A stretch of 12,897 nt of DNA from positions 1-12,897 of the forward strand of contig JALFIK010000028.1 of the NCBI GenBank assembly GCA_022776205.1, given 5' to 3'. Made by a program: the position numbers and the translations under genes. Each line of letters starts with the position of its first letter. Position 1 is the first letter of the stretch. This stretch comes from Eubacterium sp. GTDB taxonomy: Bacteria; Bacillota; Clostridia; Lachnospirales; Lachnospiraceae. The notes under the pieces are model-generated. The model was not told the origin of the DNA. It ran no database searches and saw only the letters and a program-made list of their open reading frames with translations. Positions 1 through 6,695 of the stretch are shown piece by piece.

Positions 1-121
1 CGTTCCATGGACCCTTTCCGAAGACATCACTCTCGAAAGGTTCCGAATGAAATTTGAATTGAACGTTCAAGGTTGTTTTGTTATTCAGTTATCAAGTTTC
101 ATACGCTTTCTCAACGAAAGC
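1..121 (-). other. Probable rRNA operon leader (pre-16S), reading leftward
   Basis: This gene-free stretch lies downstream of three tandem leftward promoters and continues past the left edge. Read on the minus strand it contains CTTGATAACTGAATAAC, which resembles the TTGAAAACTGAATA-type leader and spacer sequences around Firmicute rRNA genes (boxA-like region). A CCTTTC/GAAAGG inverted repeat (13-18 with 35-40) and a perfect 12-bp palindrome TTGAACGTTCAA (59-70) could form processing stems. No 16S sequence is present inside the window, so the identity of the downstream RNA gene is inferred. A tRNA or 5S-containing operon is possible but less likely. Confidence 0.55.
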
Positions 122-127
122 TTTTAT

Positions 128-156
128 ATTCTATCACAGCGGCTTTCCTTTGTCAA
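128..156 (-). promoter_or_regulatory. Promoter P3, proximal of three tandem stable-RNA promoters
   Basis: On the minus strand a perfect -35 TTGACA (156-151) is followed by a 17-bp spacer and the -10 TAGAAT (133-128), preceded by an extended -10 TGA. This is near-consensus sigma-A and the strongest of the three. It lies closest to the presumed rRNA leader. Confidence 0.8.
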
Positions 157-238
157 GAACTATTTTATTTGGCTTTTTGTGTGCTTCTCTCGAAGTGTTC
201 CCAAAGCTTTCTTAACTTTTCCGTCGTGCAACTTTTAT

Positions 239-268
239 ATGTTAGCACACTCATCATATTTTTGTCAA
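239..268 (-). promoter_or_regulatory. Promoter P2, middle tandem stable-RNA promoter
   Basis: On the minus strand: -35 TTGACA (268-263), 18-bp spacer, -10 TAACAT (244-239) with extended TGC directly upstream. Downstream blocks GTTGCAC and GAAAAGTTA are shared with the region after P1, suggesting that P1 and P2 arose by duplication of a unit of about 76 bp. Confidence 0.7.
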
Positions 269-315
269 GAGTTATTTTTATTGTCCTAACTTTTCTATTT
301 TGTGCAACGTTCGAT

Positions 316-344
316 ATATTATCATAATTTATGAACCACGTCAA
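316..344 (-). promoter_or_regulatory. Promoter P1, distal tandem stable-RNA promoter
   Basis: On the minus strand: -35 TTGACG (344-339), 17-bp spacer, -10 TAATAT (321-316) with extended TGA. It begins about 50 bp after the terminator of the upstream leftward operon, which fits an insulated rRNA promoter array. Confidence 0.7.
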
Positions 345-394
345 GCAGATTCGAAAGGTTTTTATGAAACGGAGAATGAAACAATATCCTGTCG

Positions 395-433
395 CAAAAA
401 ACAGAACGGAATCTCAAATCATTCCATTCTGTC
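395..433 (-). terminator. Rho-independent terminator of the LysM/DUF5711 operon
   Basis: A 12-bp stem (401-412 with 421-432, one G-U pair on the minus strand) encloses an 8-nt loop and is followed on the minus strand by six T residues (401-396). It lies just after the stop codon of the propeller protein gene and before the rRNA-type promoters, separating the two units. Confidence 0.88.
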
Positions 434-439
434 TTTGAA

Positions 440-1681
440 TTAATAAATTGTCTGTTCCGCCTTTTTTGTCCGGCTTCCCGTTTTCCAGAACCGCAATTTC
501 ATCTTTACAATCCGGTCCCGGAATACAATCTGATAAGTACGCCAGCCTCTCACCGGCAGAACTGATTCAATCTTGTCCCCTTCAATTTTCCCCTGAAAAA
601 GAATATTTCCTCTTTTATTTATAATAGTACACTCATTATCCCTGGTTGCAATAATATGATTGCCCCACATTTTAATAAAATCATAATTCATATCCAGTTT
701 ACAATCCAGCATACGATTTCCCTTACGGTTAAAAAGCATTATCTCATATTTCCCATCTTCCGGCTTCTGTGTGTTGTCCATGACGTAGCCCACATATTTA
801 TCATTTTCAAAAATGCTCTGTATTTCCTGTTCAAAATGAATTTCCTTTTTCTTCCTTGGTTCGTCTTTTATATTATAGAAATAAGTCGCTGTATTTCCGA
901 AAACCGCTACTGTACTGTCATTCATAAAACTTATCTTAGGAATCAGTGTATCTTTATAATCAAATCCTCCCTTTAGAGTGACATCATCAGACTGCAGCTG
1001 TCTGCTGAGATCATAAAACACTACCGACGTTCTCGTTTCTGCTGCGTTAATCGAATAGTAACTAACCGCCAGCTGTGTCCCGTCAGGAGAAATGGCTGCC
1101 GTAACCGGATATCCCGTCTCATCTACCGAAGACTTCATATCTGCAATCATTTTACCGTTTTTCCCATATACCTGTATATAATTGCTGCCCTCACCTTCCA
1201 GAATAACCTCTGTAATTCCCTGAGCGGATACCGTGGCCTGCACCAGTGGATATTTAAAAACAAGTTCTTTTACTTTTCCTTTCCGGTCAAATAACACCAG
1301 AGAATTCTCTCCCTTATCTCCCAGAACCGCATAGGAATCGGATGTCACCAGAAACGGATGGGCATAAGAAATGGAAACATTCCATTTGGATCTCCCGAAG
1401 GGTTCCTGATATTCGATCCCATTATTTGTATATTTCAGATACCCGGACTCAAAAGCCTCATATGATGCTCCCGCATTATCTTCAATTTCTTCTTCTTTTT
1501 GATAAATATAATAATCAGATCGACTGTTAAAAAGAATGTAACCGACGAAAGCCATTCCGAAAAAGAGAACCAGAGCGACAATAATTTTTATCCGCTTCTC
1601 TCTCGCTCTTTTTTCACGTATTTTTTCCAGTTCTTCTTTTTTGCTTGTAAAAATTTCATAATTATATATCTGTTTTGCCAT
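440..1681 (-). CDS. Membrane-anchored beta-propeller protein, DUF5711-like
   Basis: The 413-residue protein has a short, very basic N-terminal cytosolic segment (residues 1-30, rich in K, R and E), one membrane helix (about 31-51) and a long extracytoplasmic part. That part carries repeated beta-strand units typical of WD40/quinoprotein-like propellers, such as SLVLFDRKGKV, YIQVYGKNGKMI and ISPDGTQLAVSYY. Overall layout matches my memory of DUF5711 proteins of Lachnospiraceae, which have no established biochemical role. It starts 59 bp after the LysM gene in the same direction, so the two are very likely cotranscribed, and a strong terminator follows. Start ATG at 1681 has only a weak purine stretch (AAAGAGTG) upstream, which may indicate coupling or modest translation. 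No catalytic residues are evident. A structural or sensing role at the cell surface is inference. Confidence 0.8.
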   Translation of the reverse strand: MAKQIYNYEIFTSKKEELEKIREKRAREKRIKIIVALVLFFGMAFVGYILFNSRSDYYIYQKEEEIEDNAGASYEAFESGYLKYTNNGIEYQEPFGRSKWNVSISYAHPFLVTSDSYAVLGDKGENSLVLFDRKGKVKELVFKYPLVQATVSAQGITEVILEGEGSNYIQVYGKNGKMIADMKSSVDETGYPVTAAISPDGTQLAVSYYSINAAETRTSVVFYDLSRQLQSDDVTLKGGFDYKDTLIPKISFMNDSTVAVFGNTATYFYNIKDEPRKKKEIHFEQEIQSIFENDKYVGYVMDNTQKPEDGKYEIMLFNRKGNRMLDCKLDMNYDFIKMWGNHIIATRDNECTIINKRGNILFQGKIEGDKIESVLPVRGWRTYQIVFRDRIVKMKLRFWKTGSRTKKAEQTIY

Positions 1682-1740
1682 GCATTCACTCTTTTCATTC
1701 CATAAATTTATCTTTTGTATTCATTATATCATAGCATGAT

Positions 1741-2880
1741 TTAATCTTCAATCTGCGGAAGTTCCAGAATCTGCCCAGGATAGATCTGATTAATATTTTG
1801 TATGTTATTTTTCTCTGCAATCGCATCAATATAATCATAAGACCGATATAATTTTCGGGAAATTCCTGCCAGCGTATCTCCTTCTTCCACTTTATAATAA
1901 CCTCCTGGCTGACTCCAGGTCTCTTCCGCATCCAATGTTCCCTGCGCTTCGGAACTTTCCACAGACTTAATGGATGCTGTGGCTTTTGAGGATTTGGAAG
2001 AATCTTCCTCTTCCGATGTTTCTGCCTCTTTCTGTGCTGTTGTTTTTGTATCTTCTGACCTTTTCCCTTTTTTCACATATTCTGTTGTAGTATCCTGCTG
2101 TTTGAAAACGGTCTGTATCTGCTCTTCCTGCCGAAAATTCCTGACTGCCACAAATCCATACAGCACAACTGCTGCTGCCACAACAAGTCCCGCTGCGTAG
2201 GTCAGGGAACGATAACTTTCTCTCGGCCGAATATTTTTCTTCTTTTTTAATGCTTTTTTATAATTTTTCACAACTGCCGCATCTCTTTTTATAGTATCAG
2301 ACCGTCCGTCCCCTTCCGAAATTTTATTCGTTTCTCCTTCTGCAATCATATAGTTTTTCATTTGGGGATTGGATTCATAATAAATGTAATAACCTCTCTG
2401 TTTTTTCAGAGTGTAATTTTCATACTGGTAAAATGCATCTTCATTTTCAAGCGCATCTACCAAATACAATACTTTATTTTCTCCACTAAAGTTGTCCATG
2501 TGGATCCGGATAATTTTATCATTAAGATCTACGGAAAATCCCATGCGCGACAAAAACCATCCGCAAATTTCCTGTCCTTTGAAAAATGAATCCCGGATCC
2601 GGTATATTTCTTCCCAGTTTTCTTCTGAAAAAACCGTTTCCTCCAGATCCAGTTCAAAATTCTGACAGGCAGCTGCTCCACTGATAAACAAGCAGTTCCC
2701 CGCCGGGGTTTTGTACATATTTCCAAATAAAATTGCTCCCCTTGCGTATAGATTTCCCGGCTGTGCCAGTTTGTTCAGATAGGTATACACATAATCTTCC
2801 ATATATATTTTCTTTGCTCCCGGCTCCCCAATCTGCCTGAAATTTTTTGGTAAATTTCTTTTCTGTTTCACCTCTGCCAT
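1741..2880 (-). CDS. Membrane protein with degenerate MPN/JAMM-like domain and C-terminal LysM
   Basis: The 379-residue protein has three parts. Residues about 28-170 look like an MPN (JAB1/Mov34) fold: a helix (EDYVYTYLNKLA), strands ARGAILFGN and CLFISGAAA, then GWFLSRMGFSVDLND at 107-121, which aligns with the JAMM signature GWYHSHPxxxxxxSxxD but has L and R where the metal-binding histidines belong. After a charged linker comes one membrane helix (about 227-247). A low-complexity S/T/E/K-rich extracellular spacer follows, and then a LysM domain (328-375, YYKVEEGDTLAGISRKLY) that binds GlcNAc-containing glycans such as peptidoglycan. Topology is therefore cytosolic MPN-like, single span, wall-binding LysM. 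An AAGGGGCGG-type ribosome site precedes ATG 2880. LysM and the helix are certain. The MPN assignment is inference from motif spacing, and catalysis is not expected. Confidence 0.82.
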   Translation of the reverse strand: MAEVKQKRNLPKNFRQIGEPGAKKIYMEDYVYTYLNKLAQPGNLYARGAILFGNMYKTPAGNCLFISGAAACQNFELDLEETVFSEENWEEIYRIRDSFFKGQEICGWFLSRMGFSVDLNDKIIRIHMDNFSGENKVLYLVDALENEDAFYQYENYTLKKQRGYYIYYESNPQMKNYMIAEGETNKISEGDGRSDTIKRDAAVVKNYKKALKKKKNIRPRESYRSLTYAAGLVVAAAVVLYGFVAVRNFRQEEQIQTVFKQQDTTTEYVKKGKRSEDTKTTAQKEAETSEEEDSSKSSKATASIKSVESSEAQGTLDAEETWSQPGGYYKVEEGDTLAGISRKLYRSYDYIDAIAEKNNIQNINQIYPGQILELPQIED

Positions 2881-2916
2881 ATATGATCCGCCCCTTCTTT
2901 TTAATCTGATAGAACA

Positions 2917-2925
2917 ATCATACCA
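2917..2925 (-). promoter_or_regulatory. Possible extended -10 promoter of the LysM/DUF5711 operon
   Basis: On the minus strand TGG-TATGAT (2925-2917) forms an extended -10 element about 37 bp before the LysM start codon. The -35 region is poor, so this is tentative. The 196-bp gap to yyaC must hold divergent promoters, but I could not find a convincing sigma-F or sigma-G element for yyaC. Confidence 0.3.
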
Positions 2926-3076
2926 TGCCGGTTTCCATCGTTTGCGTCTGATTTTGTCATACTCCTTCGTATTTTTTCCTCATTTTTAAGCAAAAAAATG
3001 TTTAAATCCATTCATGTTTGTCTATCCCTAAGAATAGGATGAAACAAATCTCCTGAGATAGAGAAAGGATTTTAAA

Positions 3077-3631
3077 ATGGAGTTTATTACGAAAAAAAAA
3101 GTGCGCAATCGGTATTTTGCTCCGGAAAGCTCTGAAATACCTTTTTTTACGCATATGCTGGAAAAACAAATTCTAAACCGGAAAAAAAATGGGGAGTCCC
3201 TTCTTCTTCTGTGTATCGGGACAGATAAAATTACCGGAGACTGCCTTGGTCCTCTTGTCGGTTCAAAATTAATAAAATCATCATTTCCTTTCCCGGTTTA
3301 CGGAACATTACAGTCACCGGTCCATGCCGGAAACCTGTATGAAACCCTGTCCCTCATCCGAAAAAATCATTCACACCCTTTTATCCTGGTCATCGATGCA
3401 GCCGTCGGGCCATCGAGCCATATCGGTCTGGTCAGTCTTTCTAATTCTTCCCTTTTCCCCGGAAAAGGAATCCACCGCCCTCTTTTTCCCGTGGGAAATA
3501 TTTCCGTGACAGGAATTATCAGCGAAGCTGCTTCCTGCTGTGAAGAAACGCTTCCCTTTACAAGCCTGTATCTTGTAGATACCATTGCAGATTTTATTGC
3601 CGAAGGAATTCTGGCTCTCCCGTTTCCATAA
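3077..3631 (+). CDS. yyaC: YyaC-family spore protease-like protein (DUF1256)
   Basis: The 184-residue protein matches the DUF1256/YyaC family, whose fold resembles the GPR germination protease and hydrogenase maturation proteases. In Bacillus yyaC is a forespore gene, but its substrate is not established. Signature segments are CIGTDKITGDCLGP (46-59), containing the conserved GTD and GD acidic residues, PVHAGNL (81-87) and IDAAVG (106-111). Length is normal for the family. The start ATG at 3077 is preceded by AGAAAGGA at suitable spacing. The gene stands alone, divergent from the LysM operon and convergent with serC, and shares the hairpin at 3674-3717. A role in sporulation is inferred from the family. 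Actual proteolysis is unproven. Confidence 0.9.
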   Translation: MEFITKKKVRNRYFAPESSEIPFFTHMLEKQILNRKKNGESLLLLCIGTDKITGDCLGPLVGSKLIKSSFPFPVYGTLQSPVHAGNLYETLSLIRKNHSHPFILVIDAAVGPSSHIGLVSLSNSSLFPGKGIHRPLFPVGNISVTGIISEAASCCEETLPFTSLYLVDTIADFIAEGILALPFP

Positions 3632-3673
3632 TATTTCTGAAAAAATAAGACAGCCAAACCAATTCTGATAAGA

Positions 3674-3717
3674 TAAAAAAAGCGGATCTTCAGTTTTATC
3701 AACTGAAAATCCGCTTA
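3674..3717 (-). terminator. Strong intrinsic terminator between yyaC and serC
   Basis: A 15-bp stem with one C-A mismatch (3680-3695 with 3701-3716, AAGCGGAT...ATCCGCTT at the base) and a 5-nt loop. On the minus strand it is followed by seven T residues (3681-3675), so it ends the serC transcript. On the plus strand the downstream run is weaker (ATCTTTAT), but the same hairpin may also stop yyaC transcription. Confidence 0.9.
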
Positions 3718-3743
3718 TCTTTATGCTTTATAAGTAAACTTAT

Positions 3744-4826
3744 TTATGCATTTTCTTCTTCAAATTTACGCATAAATGCAACCAGCTTCTCCACACCCTC
3801 AACAGGCATTGCATTATAAATAGAAGCACGCATTCCACCAACGGTTCTATGCCCTTTCAGATTTACAAGTCCTTCGGCTTCCGCTTCCTTAACAAATTTC
3901 GCATCAAGATCCTTGTCTCCCGTGACAAATGGAACATTCATGAGGGACCGGTCTTCTTTCACAACGGTTCCCTTAAATAATTTACTCTCATCAAGGAAAT
4001 CATAAAGAATTTTTGCTTTTTTTTCATTGTATTCCTTCATAGCTTCCAGTCCACCACGTTTTTTCAGCCATTTAAATACTTTGCCACAAATATAAATACC
4101 ATAGCAGGGAGGAGTGTTATATAAGGAATCCTTATCTGCCTGCGTCTTATATTTTAACATAGTAGGGGTTCCTTCCATGACATCGTCACGGATAAGATCC
4201 TCACGGATAATTACAATTACAACACCGGCCGGTCCCACATTTTTCTGGACGCCGCCATAAATCACACCGTATTTTTCCACGTCGTGAGGTTCTGATAAGA
4301 AACAGGAAGATACGTCAGCAACCAGCGGTTTGCCCTTCGTATTCGGCAGTTTCTTGTATTTTGTTCCGTAAATTGTATTATTCTCGCAAATATAAACATA
4401 GTCTGCATCTTCGTCGATCGGAAGATCGGAGCAGTCCGGAATATAGGTAAAGGTCTTATCCTCTGAGGACGCAATCTTAACAGCTTTTCCATAACGGGAT
4501 GCTTCCTGATAAGCCTTTTTTGCCCACTGCCCGGTAATAATATAATCTGCAACTCCGTTTTTCATAAGGTTCATTGGAATTGCAGAAAACTGCTGGGAAG
4601 CACCTCCCTGCAGGAACAGAACTTTATAATTGTCCGGGATCTTCATAAGGTCCCTTAAATCCTGTTCTGCTTCTTTAATAATGTCATCAAACATTTTAGA
4701 ACGGTGGCTCATCTCCATGACAGACATTCCACAACCTCTGTAATCGAGCATCTCCGCCGCCGCTTCTTTTAATACTTCTTCCGGCAGCATGGCCGGTCCT
4801 GCTGAGAAATTATATACTCTTCCCAT
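3744..4826 (-). CDS. serC: Phosphoserine aminotransferase
   Basis: SerC converts 3-phosphohydroxypyruvate and glutamate to phosphoserine and 2-oxoglutarate in serine synthesis, and it also acts on 3-hydroxy-4-phosphohydroxythreonine in the pyridoxal phosphate route where that exists. It is a cytosolic class-V PLP aminotransferase. Diagnostic features are the N-terminal YNFSAGPAMLP, the phosphate-contacting GGASQQF (74-80) and the Schiff-base lysine in GGVQKNVGPAG (K195). The 360-residue length is normal. An in-frame ATG at 4844 would add six residues, but these are encoded by the ribosome site AGGAGGAGAG itself (4841-4832), so ATG 4826 is the start. The gene begins 14 nt after the deacetylase stop, implying cotranscription and perhaps coupling. 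The usual partner serA is not adjacent, since a terminator follows directly. Confidence 0.96.
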   Translation of the reverse strand: MGRVYNFSAGPAMLPEEVLKEAAAEMLDYRGCGMSVMEMSHRSKMFDDIIKEAEQDLRDLMKIPDNYKVLFLQGGASQQFSAIPMNLMKNGVADYIITGQWAKKAYQEASRYGKAVKIASSEDKTFTYIPDCSDLPIDEDADYVYICENNTIYGTKYKKLPNTKGKPLVADVSSCFLSEPHDVEKYGVIYGGVQKNVGPAGVVIVIIREDLIRDDVMEGTPTMLKYKTQADKDSLYNTPPCYGIYICGKVFKWLKKRGGLEAMKEYNEKKAKILYDFLDESKLFKGTVVKEDRSLMNVPFVTGDKDLDAKFVKEAEAEGLVNLKGHRTVGGMRASIYNAMPVEGVEKLVAFMRKFEEENA

Positions 4827-4840
4827 ATTTTCTCTCCTCC

Positions 4841-6208
4841 TCATCTTTTTGTAAGAATTTTTTTAAAAACATCAAAAGAAATTTGGCCATTTATTTTGAT
4901 TCGCGGAATATTATACCACGGATCTGTTCTTTTAGCAGCTTTATTCTCTCCAAAACCAAATGCAAGTTTATACCCGCTTTGTTTAAATGCACTAATTAAA
5001 TATTCAGACTCAACACCAAAAGGATATGCAAAATACCGAAAATTGTTTTTCCCGTTTAACATAAAATCTTTCCGAAAATAATCCAAGCCCTCTGAGTCGG
5101 CCACCCCCCAATGATGCAAGTTATACGAATGGCTCTCATATTCCAGCTGCGGGTACTCTTTGCGAGATTTTTCAATTAAATCCCTTCCGATATGATGTCG
5201 TTCCTTCGTATCTTCATATTTCGCTGAAACCTCCTGTATCTCTGAACCAACAATAAAAGCAGTCGCCTTCATATTATATTTCTTCAGAATTGGTAAAACC
5301 AGATGATATATCTCAAAATCACCATCATCAAATGTTAATACGACTGTTTTTTCCGGATAATTGACCTTCCCCGTATACCAGTTATAAAACTCATCCATAG
5401 ACAACGTGCGATACTTATTATCATACAAATATTTAATCTGCTGTTCAAAATCTGATACTGACGCAATCCACTGATCTTCCGGAAAATCGTTCCTCTTTAC
5501 TTTATCTGATACAATCCGATGAAAAGTAAGAACAGGAATGGTACTATTCATATTTTCTTTTTTCACTTTCTCCGTTACTGTTATTTTAATCTTTTTCTGC
5601 TTTCCATTATGACTTCTTAACACAATGTATGTCACACCGGCAGCCTTCGCTTTTACCCTTCCCAAAGAATCAACGGAAGCAATTTCCGGTCTTGTACTGC
5701 TAAATACTATTTTTTTTGACCCAAGCTTCTTAAGTGGCTTTAACTTATATTTTAACCGAATTGTACTCCCCTTTTCAATAGAATATTCTGCTTTTTTTAA
5801 AATAATATCTGAAACATTTCTTTTATTTTTCTTCATATAAACAGAAACTTCCGGTGAATATGCCCCGTATTTTTTCCTTCCGGAAACATTTCGGTAGGTA
5901 CGCATTCTGAATTTAAGTTTCCTCCCCTTAAGATTCCTGAGCGTTATTTTCTTTTTTTTCTTATCCGTTACCTTTTTTATCCGTTCATATTTCTTGCTTT
6001 TAGTATTATACTGATATAAAACATAACCTTTGACACCTGAAACCGGTTTCCATCTGAGTGTTACAGAAGAATTTCCCTTTTTCTCTACCTCAAATTTTTC
6101 AGGTATATAGCGATTATTCGCAGCATATACATTTTCTTTTCCAGTAAATAAACATATTCCCAAAAAAACAATACATAAAATAATCATTTGGTTTTTAATC
6201 GATTTCAT
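4841..6208 (-). CDS. Exported polysaccharide deacetylase with Fn3 and Big2 domains
   Basis: The 455-residue protein starts at ATG 6208 behind AAGGAGGAAATT. A longer in-frame start at 6247 lacks a ribosome site. It has a signal peptide (1-29, likely cut after VYA), a fibronectin type III domain (about 35-125, VTLRWKPVSGVKGYVLYQY), a Big2 Ig-like domain (about 135-213, SSTRPEIASVDSLGRVKAKAAG) and a NodB deacetylase domain (about 224-450). The catalytic motifs are intact: TFDDGD (292-297) with the base and metal aspartates, HSYNLH (H360, H365) for metal binding, and RYFAYPFG (391-398). It should remove N-acetyl groups from an extracellular amino-sugar polymer. Substrate (peptidoglycan, PNAG-like or other) cannot be told. 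The very lysine-rich Fn3/Big2 part suits binding to an anionic wall. Its stop lies just before serC. Confidence 0.92.
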   Translation of the reverse strand: MKSIKNQMIILCIVFLGICLFTGKENVYAANNRYIPEKFEVEKKGNSSVTLRWKPVSGVKGYVLYQYNTKSKKYERIKKVTDKKKKKITLRNLKGRKLKFRMRTYRNVSGRKKYGAYSPEVSVYMKKNKRNVSDIILKKAEYSIEKGSTIRLKYKLKPLKKLGSKKIVFSSTRPEIASVDSLGRVKAKAAGVTYIVLRSHNGKQKKIKITVTEKVKKENMNSTIPVLTFHRIVSDKVKRNDFPEDQWIASVSDFEQQIKYLYDNKYRTLSMDEFYNWYTGKVNYPEKTVVLTFDDGDFEIYHLVLPILKKYNMKATAFIVGSEIQEVSAKYEDTKERHHIGRDLIEKSRKEYPQLEYESHSYNLHHWGVADSEGLDYFRKDFMLNGKNNFRYFAYPFGVESEYLISAFKQSGYKLAFGFGENKAAKRTDPWYNIPRIKINGQISFDVFKKILTKR

Positions 6209-6283
6209 AATTTCCTCCTTATATTTATAAGATATCCAAATGTCCATTCGGACACGCTTATATAGTATTATAATACATTTTAA

Positions 6284-6312
6284 TATAATAATAGTTTTTA
6301 TGAAATTGTCAA
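6284..6312 (-). promoter_or_regulatory. Likely promoter of the deacetylase-serC unit
   Basis: On the minus strand a perfect -35 TTGACA (6312-6307) is followed by a very AT-rich tract with several possible -10 elements at 17 to 19 bp (ATTATA, TATATT). A perfect TATAAT also occurs further on at 6272-6267. The -35 is clear, but the exact -10 is not. Confidence 0.5.
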
Positions 6313-6329
6313 CTAAAAGGATTTCAAAA

Positions 6330-6358
6330 TTGACAAAAATAATATTATTCGATACACT
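6330..6358 (+). promoter_or_regulatory. Promoter for the small protein-mntP unit
   Basis: A perfect -35 TTGACA (6330-6335), 17-bp spacer and -10 TACACT (6353-6358). It fires rightward, and its -35 lies only 17 bp from the -35 of the divergent deacetylase promoter. No manganese riboswitch (yybP-ykoY type) was recognised in this gap. Confidence 0.7.
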
Positions 6359-6405
6359 ATGGGGAAAACGAAACCAGCTATATTTAGATAGAGGAGCGCA
6401 TGAGA

Positions 6406-6675
6406 ATGAAAATATGGTGCAGGCTTTTTGAAAAAAATCACCTGATGAAAGATACCGTCGTGGAAAATTATGATGTATCCATGTCCCGGACTTCGAAAGT
6501 ATATGACTGTCTGGAGAGGGCCTGTTATGAGTTGGATCTGGAAAAACCTTTATGGCTTGAAAAAAATAAAAAAGAATTTATCCGCCATGCCCGAACCCGT
6601 TTTTATCAGGATAATTTTATTGAAACCATCTCTTTTGATTATCTTGATTTTCAGGTAATTGAAGAAGATTATTAA
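6406..6675 (+). CDS. Small conserved-looking protein of unknown function
   Basis: This 89-residue acidic/basic soluble protein is predicted to be cytosolic, with no signal peptide or membrane helix. An ATG at 6400 lies only 3 nt from GAGGAG, while ATG 6406 has the ideal 9-nt spacing, so the latter is preferred. The segments RTSKVYDCLERACYELDLEKP and WLEKNKKEFIRHARTRF suggest two amphipathic helices, and the tail FDYLDFQVIEEDY is strongly acidic. Similar short proteins occur in Lachnospiraceae as far as I recall, without a named domain. It sits between a good promoter and mntP (20-nt gap) and is probably cotranscribed with it. Function is unknown, and a link to Mn2+ export is only positional. 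Confidence 0.8.
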   Translation: MKIWCRLFEKNHLMKDTVVENYDVSMSRTSKVYDCLERACYELDLEKPLWLEKNKKEFIRHARTRFYQDNFIETISFDYLDFQVIEEDY

Positions 6676-6695
6676 AGGAAAGGGGGGAATGAGAA

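Noticed and set aside
59..70. Perfect palindrome TTGAACGTTCAA as an operator
   Set aside because: It lies in the presumed rRNA leader, well after the promoters. A 12-bp palindrome in AT-rich DNA is weak evidence, and an RNA processing stem is as likely.
47..327. Two overlapping short open frames of about 80 codons on the plus strand
   Set aside because: They run antisense through the tandem promoters, lack a ribosome site and read as phenylalanine/leucine-rich translation of AT-rich DNA.
3021..3060. Sporulation sigma factor promoter before yyaC
   Set aside because: TAGGAT and GGATGAAAC resemble parts of -10 elements, but no properly spaced -35 for sigma-F, sigma-G or sigma-A was found.
6241..6254. 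TGTCC-N4-GGACA inverted repeat in the deacetylase leader
   Set aside because: Five-bp arms only, no known operator match, and the proposed transcript start nearby is uncertain.
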